Below, piece by piece: positions 26,942 to 37,744 of a DNA stretch of 49,002 nt. How positions within the stretch are numbered: the first letter of the stretch is position 1; each line of letters starts with the position of its first letter. The notes below the pieces were generated by a model. The model had not been told where the DNA came from. It ran no database searches and saw only the letters and a program-made list of their open reading frames with translations. The position numbers and the translations under genes were made by a program. This stretch comes from Paulinella micropora (lineage: Eukaryota; Cercozoa; Imbricatea; Euglyphida): the NCBI GenBank assembly GCA_009731375.1, contig BJOX01000043.1, positions 505,636 to 554,637 of the forward strand. The letters are read 5' to 3'.

Positions 26942-29900
26942 TCACTGCCTTCGTCGTCTGGCGCGGATTTCTTTGCCTGGTGGAGGACCACCAACAAAAG
27001 TCAGATCAAACTTTGACTGTTCGAGAATGTCCCAGATCTTATTAGGGATTCCGCCCAACGATAATTCAAAAGGGACATCAAGCACTCCTCTTAGCAGTGT
27101 CTGAATGGTCCACGCAGTGCAATCCTTGTCTCTGGGAGTAATTGTATCATCCCATGTCTCGAGACTTTTTGCGTCTTTATATACTGGCAGATAATGTCTT
27201 GCCTTTGGATCCTCAACCGGGTCCATACTTCTCCAGAACTGGAGTATCGGTTGTACTATCTTTGCGGCTGATGATATTTTGAGTGTCCGTGTGACACGCA
27301 TCTGTCGTGGGACCGCCACGACCCGCATCAAGTATAAGTCTGAGAGAGTGTCATCAGCGACATGTTGTTCCGCTGGTCTCATCAGATAGAAAACATTTTT
27401 CACCCATGCGATGGTTGCTATCGCATCGCCTTCCTTCCATCGCTCATGGACAATCTCAACGTTGCCCGCGTTTGGGTCAGTGTCCGTCCCCTCCTCCTCC
27501 TGGTGGACGTCCTTTGATCCCATCGACCTCATCGCCTTCCTCGGTTGGTCGTTGATAAGATCATTCCGCGCTCTCCTTAGCTGCGCCTCTGTGATCTTCT
27601 CCTTCTTTCCGCTATGCTCTCGAGGAGACTTAGACTGAGTCCCCACCGCGCTTATGCGGTCAGTCTTCTCCTTACTGTCCACCTCACTCTCCTCCTTCTC
27701 AGCTATCGGTGCCCGATAAGCATCGTCTTGGTCTATGCTAGCCTCCTTGTGGATGGGCGGCACCTCTTTGAAATCGTCCTTCATCCGTTTTAACGCCTCC
27801 TCAACGGATTCATCTTCCAGTAAGAAGGGATCATACTTAATCAGCCTTCTTACATTCACAATTTGCACCTTCCCTCTACCCCTGATCTTGTAGTTCAGAG
27901 GTCCCGTCTGTTCCATAATCTGATAAGGTCCTTTCCAGTGAGTGAACAGCTTAGAGCTGACTCCCTTCGGGACTTGAGGATGGTACAATAGTACAATATC
28001 CCCGACCTGGAACTTGATCTGATCCAAGTGCGCTTGTCGCACCCCTTCAGCATTAGTCTTTCGGCGCTCCGCCTCTCTATGCGCCCTGACTATTTGTTCC
28101 GCCTCCATCTTCACTCTAAGTATCATCCCAAACAACTCATCCGCATCCGCCCAAGTGTCTTTTGGGTGAAGGAGCGAAGTCGGGATATCAGGCTCACGCC
28201 CATATACTAACTGATATGGCGAGATTGAGCTCTTCGAGCCTCCTAACGCCGTAGAGGGTAGACAGTTCATTGCAAACGCAAATGATGGTGCTGCCTCGAC
28301 CCATGCTCTTTGATTCTCCTTCTTCGTGCAATGCATCTTTAGTGAGGCTTTGAGGGGTCTGTGTACCAGCTCGATTTTCCCATTTGCTCGCGGGTTGTAG
28401 GCAGTAACATATTGCCATTTCATCCCGTAATACTTAGATAGTTTGTCGATGACCTCGTTATTAAAGTCCGAGCCTCGATCAGAACATATCTTTCTTGGTA
28501 CTCCGATCTGTGAGATGATCCTATCGATCAGCGCCTCGGCCGTCGTCTTGCCGGTAACGTCTTTGACAGGGATGATCCACACATAGTTGGTGGCTCTGTC
28601 AATAGCCGTAAGGAGGTATTTGTAACCATCCTTCGATTCTGGGAAAGGTCCCACATGATCAATGTGTATAAACTCAAACATCCCCGCATGAAGAGGAAAT
28701 TCGCCAATCAGGCCGAAATTTGCCTTCAGTGGTGTTTTGTTTATCTTGCACGGGATGCATGCATCCACCGCCTGATCTATCTCCTCCTTCATCTTCTTCC
28801 ACCAGAATCGCCTCGCTACGAACATATGAGTTCGTTGTCGACCCGGATGCGCCAAAAGTGGGCAATTGTGGGCTGCGACAAATATAAATCGTCTCAGACT
28901 CTCCGGTACCCAAAGGGTCCATTTGTCCGGCTGTGACGCATAGCGACCGTGAAGGCCCTTGTACCACAGTAGACCATCTCTCCATCCCATCTCCTTCATC
29001 TGATCTTTGATCGCTTTCGTCATCCGTAGCTCATCCGGGTTCTGATATAACTGTATCAGTTCTTTAAACTCCGGATCTTGAGCCTGTTGTTGCCTCCATG
29101 CGGTAGGCGAGGCTATATGGATAGTACCATCTTCTAGCCGTACCCCGATTCTTTCCGGGTCATCGTCTAGGTCACTTCTCCGCTCTTGAGGAGGCTCCGC
29201 ATAAACTTCCTGCGTCTCCTCTTCCTCTCTTATGTTCGCCTTCGCATTCTCATATACCTCATAGGACCACTCAGCGTCCTCCTGGGTATGTAGCTCACAA
29301 CATATCCCGTGATCCGGGCCTTGTGGACTGTACCGTAGACCTGTGCGGTCATATCGGACTCCACTCGCCATCTCCATCGCCTCAATGTGGCTGACCTCAT
29401 ACACCTTGTCAGTGGACAAGTCTTCCATCTCCACCGTGGACACCAACGCCGATACTTCTGAGTTAAACTCTAGCCTAGAGAGGCTATCAGCGACCACATT
29501 TCGCTTTCCCGGTAGATGGACCATTGTAAAATCGAAACAAGACAAGAACGCTTGCCACCGCGCCAGCCGTCCCGTCTGTTCATGATTCATCAACCATAAC
29601 AGGTTATGATGATCAGTTCTGACAGTAAATTGAGGTCCTCCCCACAAATACTCTCTGAGCCTCTTGAGGGCCCATACTACCGCCAACGCCTCTCTTTGCC
29701 TTGTGCAATAGTTTCTCTCCGCCGCACACAACTTCCTACTAATAAACATGATTGGGCGTAATTTCTTCTCCTCATCCTCTTGTTGTAATACAGCCCCAAT
29801 CGCAAACTTAGATGCGTCTGTATCGACTACGAATTGTTTCGTAAAGTCGGGCATCGTTAACACCAGTCCTCCGTCTTTCGGGTCTTTGTAAATGAGATCT

Positions 29901-31876
29901 TTGAGCGCATGAAACGCTTGCAAAGCCTCTTCGTCCCACTTCTCAAAGTCTCCAAAATCTATCATTTTCTCCACTTTAGCCCGTGTTGCACCCCAATCGG
30001 GTATAAACTGGCTATAGTATTGCGCCATCGCAAGGAATGAGTGCAATTCAGTGCGGTTCTTCGGTATCGGTCGATTCATAATCTCCTCCCTCTTCTCTTT
30101 GGATATCGAGACTCGATTATGGGAGATCTCGTACCCTAAGTATGTCACACTCGTCTTGGCAAGTTGACACTTCTTTAGATTGCACTTCAGGCCAAAAGCT
30201 CCGATGCGCCTGAATATATCGGACAAATGATCGATATGCTCCTCCATTGTGTTAGAGTATACGATAATGTCATCGATATAGCAAAATGCATATTCTCCCG
30301 CCTTCTGTCCCCGCCTTCTCATAAAGCCACCGTCAGACAAATCATCGTACTGACTGCTCAACATCTTCTGCATCGCCTTCTGGAAAAGTCCTGGGGCTTG
30401 CTTGAGGCCCATCGGAAGCACTTTCCATTGGTATATTTCCATACCCACCACAAACGCCGTCAGCCATCTGGACTTTTCCTCCAGTGGTATCTGCCAGAAG
30501 CCATTCTTAAGGTCAATGACCGAATAGAATTTTGCATTCCGCAGTACTCTCCTTCCTTCTTCTAATGTCGGGAGAGGATTTCTCTCTTCCTCCAGCACCT
30601 TGTTAACACGAGCATAGTTAACTGTCAGGCGCCATTCTCCTCCTGGCTTCGGCACTATTCTCGGTTGTGAGACTATTGGAGATGTTGATCTCTCAATAAA
30701 GTCCTCATTGAGCAGCTGTCTTGCTAGCTCCTCCGCTATCTTCGCCTCATGTATACTCAAATTCGCCCTTCGTGGTGCCGGTGACGGCTCCGCACCCGGT
30801 ATTTTGTAAATAACCGCAGTGAAATCTTCAGGCTTGACACCACCTGCATGTGGAGGGTCAAAAATTTCCTTGTTCGCCTCTAATTTGGCTTTTAAAAGCT
30901 CCTTCTCCTTCTCCGTGCCTACTCCTTCTTCCAATATTTTCCGCGCCGCCTCTTGAAAATCTTCATCAGACATCTGCTTATGTTGCTTGAGGGGTTCTCT
31001 GTCCTCCTCCAAGCCTAAGTCCTCTTCCGAGACATCATCTAGGCCCGTCTTTTCATACGTGACCGTGTCCGGCTCATCATCTTTACCGAGCTCCACCAGC
31101 ATGTCAATGAGTCTCGCGTATTGCAAAGGAGCTTTACGGGTGTAAAAACCATCAAAGCATGTGAATGCTTGCGGTATCAATTTCAACTTGTCGAGGTCTC
31201 TGAGCTTCCGCTTGTATGCACTGCTCTGCTCACGAGTTCCCATACGACAAGCCACCACTAGCTGTTGCTTGCGAGAGGGTACCGGTATAGGATGATCAAT
31301 AAGCCGGTCCCTTATTTCCTGCGCCCATATCGCCTTCTCATTATATGGCAGGATAATAGTATACGGCTTATTATTTTCGAATAAAGTCCGTAAGCATTTC
31401 TTCACTTCAGACAGTGAACGCGGCCACGTGGGCTCGTCACCCCAGAAATCAGTAATAAAACTTTTAATAGTTTCTGGTGGAGTATCCGGGATTCGCCCCG
31501 TTCTCCTTGGTACAAACGCCTCCCTTTTTTCTTCTCCTACTTTCGCATGGAAACAGTATCCGTTAGTAATATGGACATCTGTTCCTACTCCTTCCGCGAA
31601 TCTCGCCAACGACGGGCTTCTTTGTGCGACACATATAATCTCCTCCTTTCGCTTCTCGATTAAGTCATCAATAGACTTTTTGTTCCAATGGCATGTCGGA
31701 ACTGTGACAGTGCACACTTGGGATTCCCAATTGTCGGTGCAGGACAGCTCATCCGGTCTTACGACATGGAGGTGAACGTACACCTCAAGTGCCTCATGTG
31801 CGATGGCCATCTTTTTGTGATCCGTCGCTAGACTCAGCTCATAAGCCATAAGAGTCAGTAGCGTTGAAGGGATCAA
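26942..31876 (-). CDS. pol: Ty3/Gypsy-like retrotransposon Pol polyprotein (RT-RNaseH-integrase)
   Basis: 1644 codons, uninterrupted. Reverse transcriptase is at about 390-580, with VIDLKNGFWQIPL, LPMGLKQAPGLFQ and FCYIDDIIVYS (about 531). RNase H is at about 680-800 (VVDTDASKFAIGAVL and a late RTDHHNLLWL). The integrase zinc module H...H...CIPC is at about 1005-1050. The integrase core has Asp in IHIDHVGPF, Asp in CSDRGSDFNNE and Glu in ANGKIELVHRPLK. A GPY/F-type module follows (HWKGPYQIMEQTGPLNYKI). About 300 further residues at the C-terminus are unassigned and rich in charged residues. The protease is upstream in other frames. The order RT-RH-IN is that of Ty3/Gypsy. Intact reading suggests recent activity. 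Confidence 0.95.
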   Translation of the reverse strand: MIPSTLLTLMAYELSLATDHKKMAIAHEALEVYVHLHVVRPDELSCTDNWESQVCTVTVPTCHWNKKSIDDLIEKRKEEIICVAQRSPSLARFAEGVGTDVHITNGYCFHAKVGEEKREAFVPRRTGRIPDTPPETIKSFITDFWGDEPTWPRSLSEVKKCLRTLFENNKPYTIILPYNEKAIWAQEIRDRLIDHPIPVPSRKQQLVVACRMGTREQSSAYKRKLRDLDKLKLIPQAFTCFDGFYTRKAPLQYARLIDMLVELGKDDEPDTVTYEKTGLDDVSEEDLGLEEDREPLKQHKQMSDEDFQEAARKILEEGVGTEKEKELLKAKLEANKEIFDPPHAGGVKPEDFTAVIYKIPGAEPSPAPRRANLSIHEAKIAEELARQLLNEDFIERSTSPIVSQPRIVPKPGGEWRLTVNYARVNKVLEEERNPLPTLEEGRRVLRNAKFYSVIDLKNGFWQIPLEEKSRWLTAFVVGMEIYQWKVLPMGLKQAPGLFQKAMQKMLSSQYDDLSDGGFMRRRGQKAGEYAFCYIDDIIVYSNTMEEHIDHLSDIFRRIGAFGLKCNLKKCQLAKTSVTYLGYEISHNRVSISKEKREEIMNRPIPKNRTELHSFLAMAQYYSQFIPDWGATRAKVEKMIDFGDFEKWDEEALQAFHALKDLIYKDPKDGGLVLTMPDFTKQFVVDTDASKFAIGAVLQQEDEEKKLRPIMFISRKLCAAERNYCTRQREALAVVWALKRLREYLWGGPQFTVRTDHHNLLWLMNHEQTGRLARWQAFLSCFDFTMVHLPGKRNVVADSLSRLEFNSEVSALVSTVEMEDLSTDKVYEVSHIEAMEMASGVRYDRTGLRYSPQGPDHGICCELHTQEDAEWSYEVYENAKANIREEEETQEVYAEPPQERRSDLDDDPERIGVRLEDGTIHIASPTAWRQQQAQDPEFKELIQLYQNPDELRMTKAIKDQMKEMGWRDGLLWYKGLHGRYASQPDKWTLWVPESLRRFIFVAAHNCPLLAHPGRQRTHMFVARRFWWKKMKEEIDQAVDACIPCKINKTPLKANFGLIGEFPLHAGMFEFIHIDHVGPFPESKDGYKYLLTAIDRATNYVWIIPVKDVTGKTTAEALIDRIISQIGVPRKICSDRGSDFNNEVIDKLSKYYGMKWQYVTAYNPRANGKIELVHRPLKASLKMHCTKKENQRAWVEAAPSFAFAMNCLPSTALGGSKSSISPYQLVYGREPDIPTSLLHPKDTWADADELFGMILRVKMEAEQIVRAHREAERRKTNAEGVRQAHLDQIKFQVGDIVLLYHPQVPKGVSSKLFTHWKGPYQIMEQTGPLNYKIRGRGKVQIVNVRRLIKYDPFLLEDESVEEALKRMKDDFKEVPPIHKEASIDQDDAYRAPIAEKEESEVDSKEKTDRISAVGTQSKSPREHSGKKEKITEAQLRRARNDLINDQPRKAMRSMGSKDVHQEEEGTDTDPNAGNVEIVHERWKEGDAIATIAWVKNVFYLMRPAEQHVADDTLSDLYLMRVVAVPRQMRVTRTLKISSAAKIVQPILQFWRSMDPVEDPKARHYLPVYKDAKSLETWDDTITPRDKDCTAWTIQTLLRGVLDVPFELSLGGIPNKIWDILEQSKFDLTFVGGPPPGKEIRARRRRQ

Positions 31877-32634
31877 TATCGTTCTTTTCTCCTCTTTTTA
31901 CTCCATATATCACTCGCCGTGCGGCGCAATCAATCACAGCCCCCATCGTAGCCAATTGGTCATACGATAGTAATATTGACCCGTGGTAACCGGGGACGAC
32001 ATAATTATTATTAAAGGTCCATGCGGTATACTCGTGCGGATTTCAATTTAAAGGTCAGTGCGATAATTCCCGTGATGACCGTCCGGCTACCCACTCCCTT
32101 CAGAGTGCCAGTCGAATTTTTTACATTTCCATCCACCCAGTCCCGGTATTGATTAAAAAACTTCCGGCCGACAATATTGATATTCGCCATCGTATCATTA
32201 CCAACTTTTAATATTGTCTTCAATGTTTCACAATAAAGTACCGTATAAAACAGAGCATCGGGCCTGTGTATATTGACTGCGAGAACAAGAACTTTACGTT
32301 CCAAATTTTGGAGTCTTGTCTCTAAGTTTTTCAACTCCTCCTTCTCCTCCTGCTTCGCCTCATTAACATTGTTATTATTCTGCGGTACTGGTGCGTTTAC
32401 TATGTGAGCGACATTGTCTTGTGGCACTTGAGTACACACATTGTCTTTTTGCTCGCCACCCGCCGCGATCGTAGACATTGAGTCTGTTCGTGGTTGTTTG
32501 CTTGGCCGAGGCGATACGTCTGCCATGGGCCTCAACGCCTCCATCGCAAGTCTCGCCTTCCTATTTGCATCAGTTATCATTGGTAACCGTGATGTATGAA
32601 CGGAGTTTAGAGGAGAGCATGGGAGTGACGACAC
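31839..32634 (-). pseudogene. pro: retroelement Gag-like/protease region, frameshifted
   Basis: The frame 32011-32634 (207 codons) starts with a Ser/Pro-rich region and a coiled coil (EEKEELKNLETRLQNLERKV). It then shows retropepsin-like features: an NDTMANINIVG stretch where D-T/S-G-A would be expected, and GVGSRTVITGIIALTFKL as the flap and strand pair. Homology then shifts frame near 32030 and continues as SILLSYDQLATMGAVID to a TGA at 31839, overlapping the pol start. No zinc knuckle or clear capsid is seen. The DTM in place of DTG is odd and may mean an inactive protease. Confidence 0.6.
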
Positions 32635-33162
32635 GGGTCGAGTCGAGAGCTTTGTCGATCTCGGTGTTGTGTGGAAGTTTTCGTTTAAGCCAAAAGGTGC
32701 TACTAGTTACAACTACAACCCTCGACTTTGGCACGTCCATGTGTGGGTCGACGACACAAGCCAAGACGAAGCTGGAGAATTCAAGACGTTTGCCTTGCTC
32801 GATGAACTGTGCCTCACTGAAGCTTACTACGTGGGCTTTCCTGCGGATGTAACCTGGGACGAGAAGTTGTACGACATGTTCGCCAAAGGCCCAAACGTGG
32901 CAGCTCCTACAAGTCAGCAAGCTCTCTCTCGTTTGTTCTAGTTGTTTGTTGTTGCTTTGTGTCTGTTGTTCTAGTTGTTGCTTGAATTTGAACAAGTTTC
33001 AATTATGGGCTGTGAGTTCATGGCTGCCATGCTTGCCCGAACTGTTTTTTTGGCTTCGTGTCACTATGATTTTTTTGTTTTTGCTCTCGGGTGTAGGGGC
33101 TGTGAACAACTACCTCAAGCAATTTCAAAAAGAGATGGATGAGCAGGCTAAGGTCTTCAAAC

Positions 33163-33181
33163 AAAAATATGCCATATTTTT
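33163..33181. repeat. intronic palindrome, copy-1 type
   Basis: AAAAATATGCCATATTTTT, a perfect 9-bp inverted repeat around a single C, in the intron after exon 2. A second, longer variant flanked by TTGA/TCAA lies in the same intron at 33277-33300. Confidence 0.85.
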
Positions 33182-33990
33182 CTTGTGAGCTTCAATGTCT
33201 CACGATTCTTTGCTCCACTTCGTCATCTTTTTTTTTTCCGAGACACATCTTCCACCACGACGTCATCATTGTCGTGTTGAAAAATATGCCATATTTTCAA
33301 CTTAGGATGGTTCCAAGGAGGAGGCCAATGGGACAATCGCTGATTCGCAGGCTGCCCCGGCTGATGTTTCCTCTGTTTTCCATCCCAACAATTCTCTTGC
33401 TAATGCTGCATCCCGCGCCCCGAATTCTCAGGGCAGTGTTGCAGCTACTGAGGTGGTGGGAGACGAAAAGGAAGAGGAAAAAGCACGCGCCGACCCTGCC
33501 CTCGCTCGTCGTGTTTCTGCTCAGCTAGCTGCAGCCAGGCCCCAAAGCCTCGTGTCTTCAGCCCCTGCTGCCACACAGCCTTCGAGCTCTTCGTCGAGTA
33601 CTTCTTCGAGCTCTTCATCGAGCATTTCCTCGACATCCACTCCATTACGGTCCATCCCCTCGAACAAAAAACAGCCCAAGGCGGCGGTTGGAACCATCAC
33701 GCCTCTGGCCAGGAGCTCCTCTGCCACTTCCGCGACACCGTCTTCATCCTCGTCGTCTTCTGCCCCACCCCCGGTTCCCCTGTCTCCGGCGTCGTCTTCT
33801 TCTTCAGTCTCCACATCTGATGCAACTTGAAAGCGCAAGCCGCAGGCCTCGCCGGAAGGGTCCGAACAACCCGAGAAGAAGCGCAGGGGGGAAAGGGCAC
33901 GGGAAAGAATGTCTCGGAGGCTGACAAGCAGAAAGCTGAGAAGAATGCGTACATCAAGGGTCAGCCCTCTTTTCTTTTGTTCTTTTGTTG

Positions 33991-34009
33991 AAAAATATGC
34001 CATATTTTT
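33991..34009. repeat. intronic palindrome, copy-1 type
   Basis: Perfect AAAAATATGCCATATTTTT in the intron before the ParB-like exon. Confidence 0.85.
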
Positions 34010-35559
34010 GGTTGGTTGTTCTGTGCAGACACCAAAGAGAAGATGAAGGAAGCCGCCAAAGCCCTTGCCAGCATGACTTACAAGAATGTGCAGGCCATTC
34101 CCGACGCCATCGCTACCCAACGTCACAGGGCAGTGACTGATCGTTTTCTCAATTCAGAGCATGTCAAACAACTCGTCGAGAATTTTAAAAAGTCTCAGGA
34201 TCCCAACAGGAAGATCCAGTGGGTGGGTTGGATCCGAGATCCGAAAGAAGTTGTCAATCCCGGAAAGCTTGGGCTGGTCGACGCCGACATCCCTCTTGGA
34301 ATCCCCTCCTTTCGTTGACGAGAGAGCCTTGAAAGAATTTCAGGCTGTGTGGAATTTGGCTGGGCTTGTAGAAAAGGAAAGGCCCAAGATGGACTTCACG
34401 AGCCTGCCAGTCGAGGGCCAGGCCAAGATCAAGAACTTTCTTCGCAAGGCCATCCAGGACGGGAAGTTTCCCCTGCAGGCGATCGTTGGTCTTCATTCCA
34501 GCCATGCAATTCAGCAACTTCACAGAGAAGAACCTCATAACTCGAAATTCCAGGTCATTCACCTGGAAGCTCTTCGTTTCGTTCGTTGGAACGATGAAGG
34601 TCGTCAATCCGTCAGTTTTCTTGGTGCCTTCGAGAACACTGTTGCTGACGTCCACCGTAAAAACACATTCGGCGAAAACTGCATTTCTGCGCACGATCAA
34701 GGTTACTCTGGAATGGCTCGTCTCAAGGACCAGAATGATGCTTCCTGCAACAAGTTTCTTACCTCATGGAAAAGGGACTTCGCCCTTTCCCACAACATCC
34801 CTTGCAGACTTTCGGTTCCATGTGGACTTACGTCGCGTCGAACACCGGTGAGCTTTGGAAGTGCTGGCTGAAGCTTCTTTCCCCTGGTGGCGTTCGTTCT
34901 GACATGCCTAGGAACCAGGCAATCATCGAAAGCATCAACGAACTTCACAACATCCGCAAGGACAAGCCCGGTCTAGTGGAAGAAATGCAACAATTGATTG
35001 AGGACCTCCAGCAAGGAAAGCCAAGCGAAGTGAAGCAAACCGTGAAGAGGTTTTTTCTGGAGCAGAAGAAGTACGTCTGCCTCATCTCGCTGCAGGACAT
35101 GATCCTGGACCTTGCTGACAACATGGGGTTTTTTGAAATCGACGGTGTTTACGTCGGCAAACAGTGGACGGATTTGTGTGATTTCGTCCCCCAGCTTGAC
35201 AACGATGAAGGCAGGGCAATCCTGAATTGCACTGTAGACATCCTCTACCTGCAGAAAAGAAGGACCGCTCCCTCCCGGACAACCTGGAAAATTACGTCAA
35301 GACCTGGATCCAGGCAGCACTCAAACGTCTCTCCGGCGAAGAAGTCGAACAGCCACAGGTTCTGAGACCTCCTGTTGCATGCTCTTGAAGAATTTGTTTG
35401 AAAATATGTCTTTTTTTTTTTACATGCAACCATCTCTGAAGATCAGCAGATCCATTTCGGCAACGCTACGATTCTGGTGCAGGACATGTTCAACATGGCC
35501 TCCAACTCTGATCTAGTGCATGGCAATTTTTTTTGTCTCCCTTTCTTTTCCATCAATTG

Positions 35560-35576
35560 AAAATATGCCATATTTT
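35560..35576. repeat. intronic palindrome, copy-1 type
   Basis: AAAATATGCCATATTTT in the intron before the DLPY exon. A degenerate copy (AAAATATGTC) is in the preceding intron at about 35401. Confidence 0.85.
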
Positions 35577-36715
35577 TCTTTTTTGGTTTTCCTCATTCCT
35601 TGTGTTTGTGTCTTGTTTGATCCAGATTTACTTTACACTGACCTTCCTTACAACATTTCCGACCTTGTTGCTGACACTACTGAAATCAACAAGGAAAGGG
35701 TCATCAAATTGCTGAACCAGTTCGGTGTTGTCGGCAATGCTAACAAGCGCGCCGTCGTTTTTCATCACCATCTGTCCCAGTATGACCTCTTGGTGGAAGA
35801 TTTGCAGCAGTGTGGCTTCGGAACAATCGAGCCTGTGTTCTGGTACAAGGAGAAGCACAACTACCAGGGACACGTCCAGAAGTGGATCAAGGCAGTGGAG
35901 TGCATCATGGTGGCGTTCTACCCGGCCCAGAGTGCATTTCAGCTCAATCTCTCCAGGAACCCGCTTGATCGTCACAATGTTTACTCTGTTGCGGTCCCAA
36001 CGAAAAAACAGAAAGTCACTGCCGGACGAACGAGCCAACGCTTTTGAAAAACCCACGGAGGAGTTGTCCAGACAAATCCTTCCTGATGTTCTTCCCCCGC
36101 AGAGCAAGGTGTTGGTTGCTTGCATGGGCTCTGGCTCGGAGGTCATCGACGCCCTTCAGGCCAACATGATCGTCACCGGCTTGGACATCGATGCTGGTCA
36201 GGTTCAAAACGCCAAGGATCGCGTCCGCGAGTTTCTGGATCCCGGTTCTAAAAAGGGCAGGCCGCCCAAAGCAGCTGTGGAAGGAAAGCTCCCTGTGGAC
36301 AAGGTGGAGGAAAAAGAAGAAGACACGGAAGACGATGACGACGGGAAGGTCGACCAGAAGCTTGAAAGGCAAGGTTACATTGGAGGAAACAAGTCTTCTG
36401 TCCACGCCACATGCTGCGTGTGCGAGGAAACGTTTAATGTGCGGGAGTTTGACAGCACCGCTTGCCAGAAATGCAACAGCACGGTGCACAAAGGGTGGTG
36501 GATGACCGGCGCCAAGCTGAAAGATGGCAGTGATGTACGAGCAGTGCGAGTACACCTGCGGCCTAGAGGAAGGCAATTGCGACAAGGATGATGGCTTGCG
36601 CGCGGAGGGTTCCTTCTGCTCCGAAGATTGCCACTACGGTTGGCGTCTCATGATGATGCATTCGTCTGCCCCTCTTCCCGCTGCCACCGAGTAATGCACC
36701 TGGATTCGGGCACTG

Positions 36716-36741
36716 TTTCGAAATATGCCATATTTTCGAAA
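36716..36741. repeat. copy-1 type palindrome after the stop codon
   Basis: The ATATGCCATAT core extended by TTTCGAA/TTCGAAA arms, 22 nt after the TAA of methyltransferase copy 1 and at the edge of the next inverted repeat. Confidence 0.8.
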
Positions 36742-36855
36742 GTACGTTTTTCATTAAATTGATCGTTTTGTTTCATTGTTTTAATTTTGCCTGAACGTTT
36801 TCGTGCATCCGGACCGGTTCAAGACTTTCCATCTCGTTTGCACCGGTACTTGTAG

Positions 36856-36910
36856 TGTGTTTGACGACGTCAGTTCCGGAAAATATGTCATAAAAATCAC
36901 CTGCTCGAGC
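36856..36910 (+). repeat. 55-bp flipped core, left end
   Basis: It is same-strand homologous to 46830-46884 (6 differences in 55), although its flanks on both sides are inverted between the two ends. Confidence 0.85.
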
Positions 36911-37026
36911 CAAAATTGCAAGGCTGCACTGTTTTTCGATGGCTGAAACTGCTTTCACGACCTTTTTTTCACGTTGACCCCGGGTAAAACAGAAAATTTT
37001 GATACATTACAGATATTTTTTCCCCC

Positions 37027-37139
37027 GAATTGCCGTACGTTGGCAGGACCAAGTTCTTCTAGTTCTTCTACTAGTTCTAGTAGTTCTAGTAGTTCTACTA
37101 GTTCTAGTTCTTCTTGGACTTGCCAACGTACGGCAATTC
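37027..37139. repeat. large hairpin with AGTTCT tandem array in the loop
   Basis: GAATTGCCGTACGTTGGCA (37027-37045) is exactly complementary to 37121-37139. The loop is an array of AGTTCT/AGTTCTTCT units (37051-37115). Confidence 0.9.
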
Positions 37140-37215
37140 AGGGAAAACAATATCTGTAATGCTAGTACTAGTAGTACTTGGTCACGCAGAAGCTAGAGAA
37201 GCACCACTAAAAAAA

Positions 37216-37744
37216 TCACAGAAAAGAAGCTAGGGAAGTACCACTAAAAAAATCACATAAAAGAAACACATATGAAATCAGTAGAAAAGTATGCAGGCTG
37301 TCGGAAAACACTTTTATGCATAACAGCTGTAAGTGAGTGAAAGCTGTTGCCAAAAAAAAAAGGTAAAAAAGTTTTGTCAAAAAAACCCAGCCGAAGTCAA
37401 CTAAATGTGTGACTTTTATTCATAAAAGCATATGCATTTTGCATTCCTTAAGGCTTGAACTGACTCAGTAAATTAAATTCTGCTGCACTGACTATTTCCA
37501 GACACTGAAACAGTTGATTGAGTGAGAAAAGTTGAATTAACACTAGGTCAAATTACAACTGCTGTTATTGTAAATGACACTTGATCCAAACATGCATAAA
37601 AGTGCTGCATTAACATTGACTAAACGGCCACACAAGGATCAGCCGGAATGTTAATCCTGATCTAGGTCATTCGCAAATGCAACTTCCCCACTGAAAAAAT
37701 TTTTTAATGCAAAAATTCCGACCGGTCGTATCGTGCCCAATCTT
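37216..37744. other. AT-rich internal spacer with degenerate palindromes
   Basis: No gene. ACTTTTATGCATAA at 37310 and TGCATAAAAGTG at about 37592 are half-copies of the element palindrome. A CACTAAAAAAATCAC unit is repeated at about 37200-37256. Confidence 0.6.

Larger units (their letters stand above)
32600..36694 (+). pseudogene. ParB-like plus amino-type DNA methyltransferase with Cys-rich finger, copy 1 (multi-exon, broken)
   Basis: Exons were inferred by comparison with copy 2 (41694-45877). Exon 1 (from about 32600 to about 32925) is an unassigned domain (ATSYNYNPRLWHVHVWVDDT). Exon 2 is at about 33107-33152. Exon 3 (about 33307-33958) is acidic then Ser-rich, with an in-frame TGA at 33828. 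Exon 4 (34028-35356) begins with a ParB-like region (RFLNSEHVKQLVENF; AIVGLHSSHAIQQLH) and a helical part. Exon 5 (about 35434-35524) is short. Exon 6 (35626-36694) carries motif IV TDLPYNI, then motif I VLVACMGSGSEVIDAL with GLDID, then CCVCEETF...CQKC...H and more Cys pairs (PHD-like). Motif IV before motif I is the beta-class order of N6-adenine/N4-cytosine methyltransferases. Frameshifts lie near 34310, 34815, 35265, 36010 and 36530. The 5' side abuts the retroelement. Confidence 0.72.
36738..37215 (+). repeat. left inverted repeat of the 10-kb unit
   Basis: Starts GAAAGTAC. The reverse complement of most of it matches 46508-47001 (for example CTACAAGTACCGGT and GTGCAGCCTTGCAATTTTG). Exceptions are the 55-bp core at 36856-36910, which matches in direct orientation, and a local AGTTCT array. 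Confidence 0.85.

Noticed and set aside
26455-32700. LTRs of the retroelement
   Set aside because: No matching sequence was found between 26455-26941 and the region upstream of 32634; the 5' side runs straight into methyltransferase copy 1.
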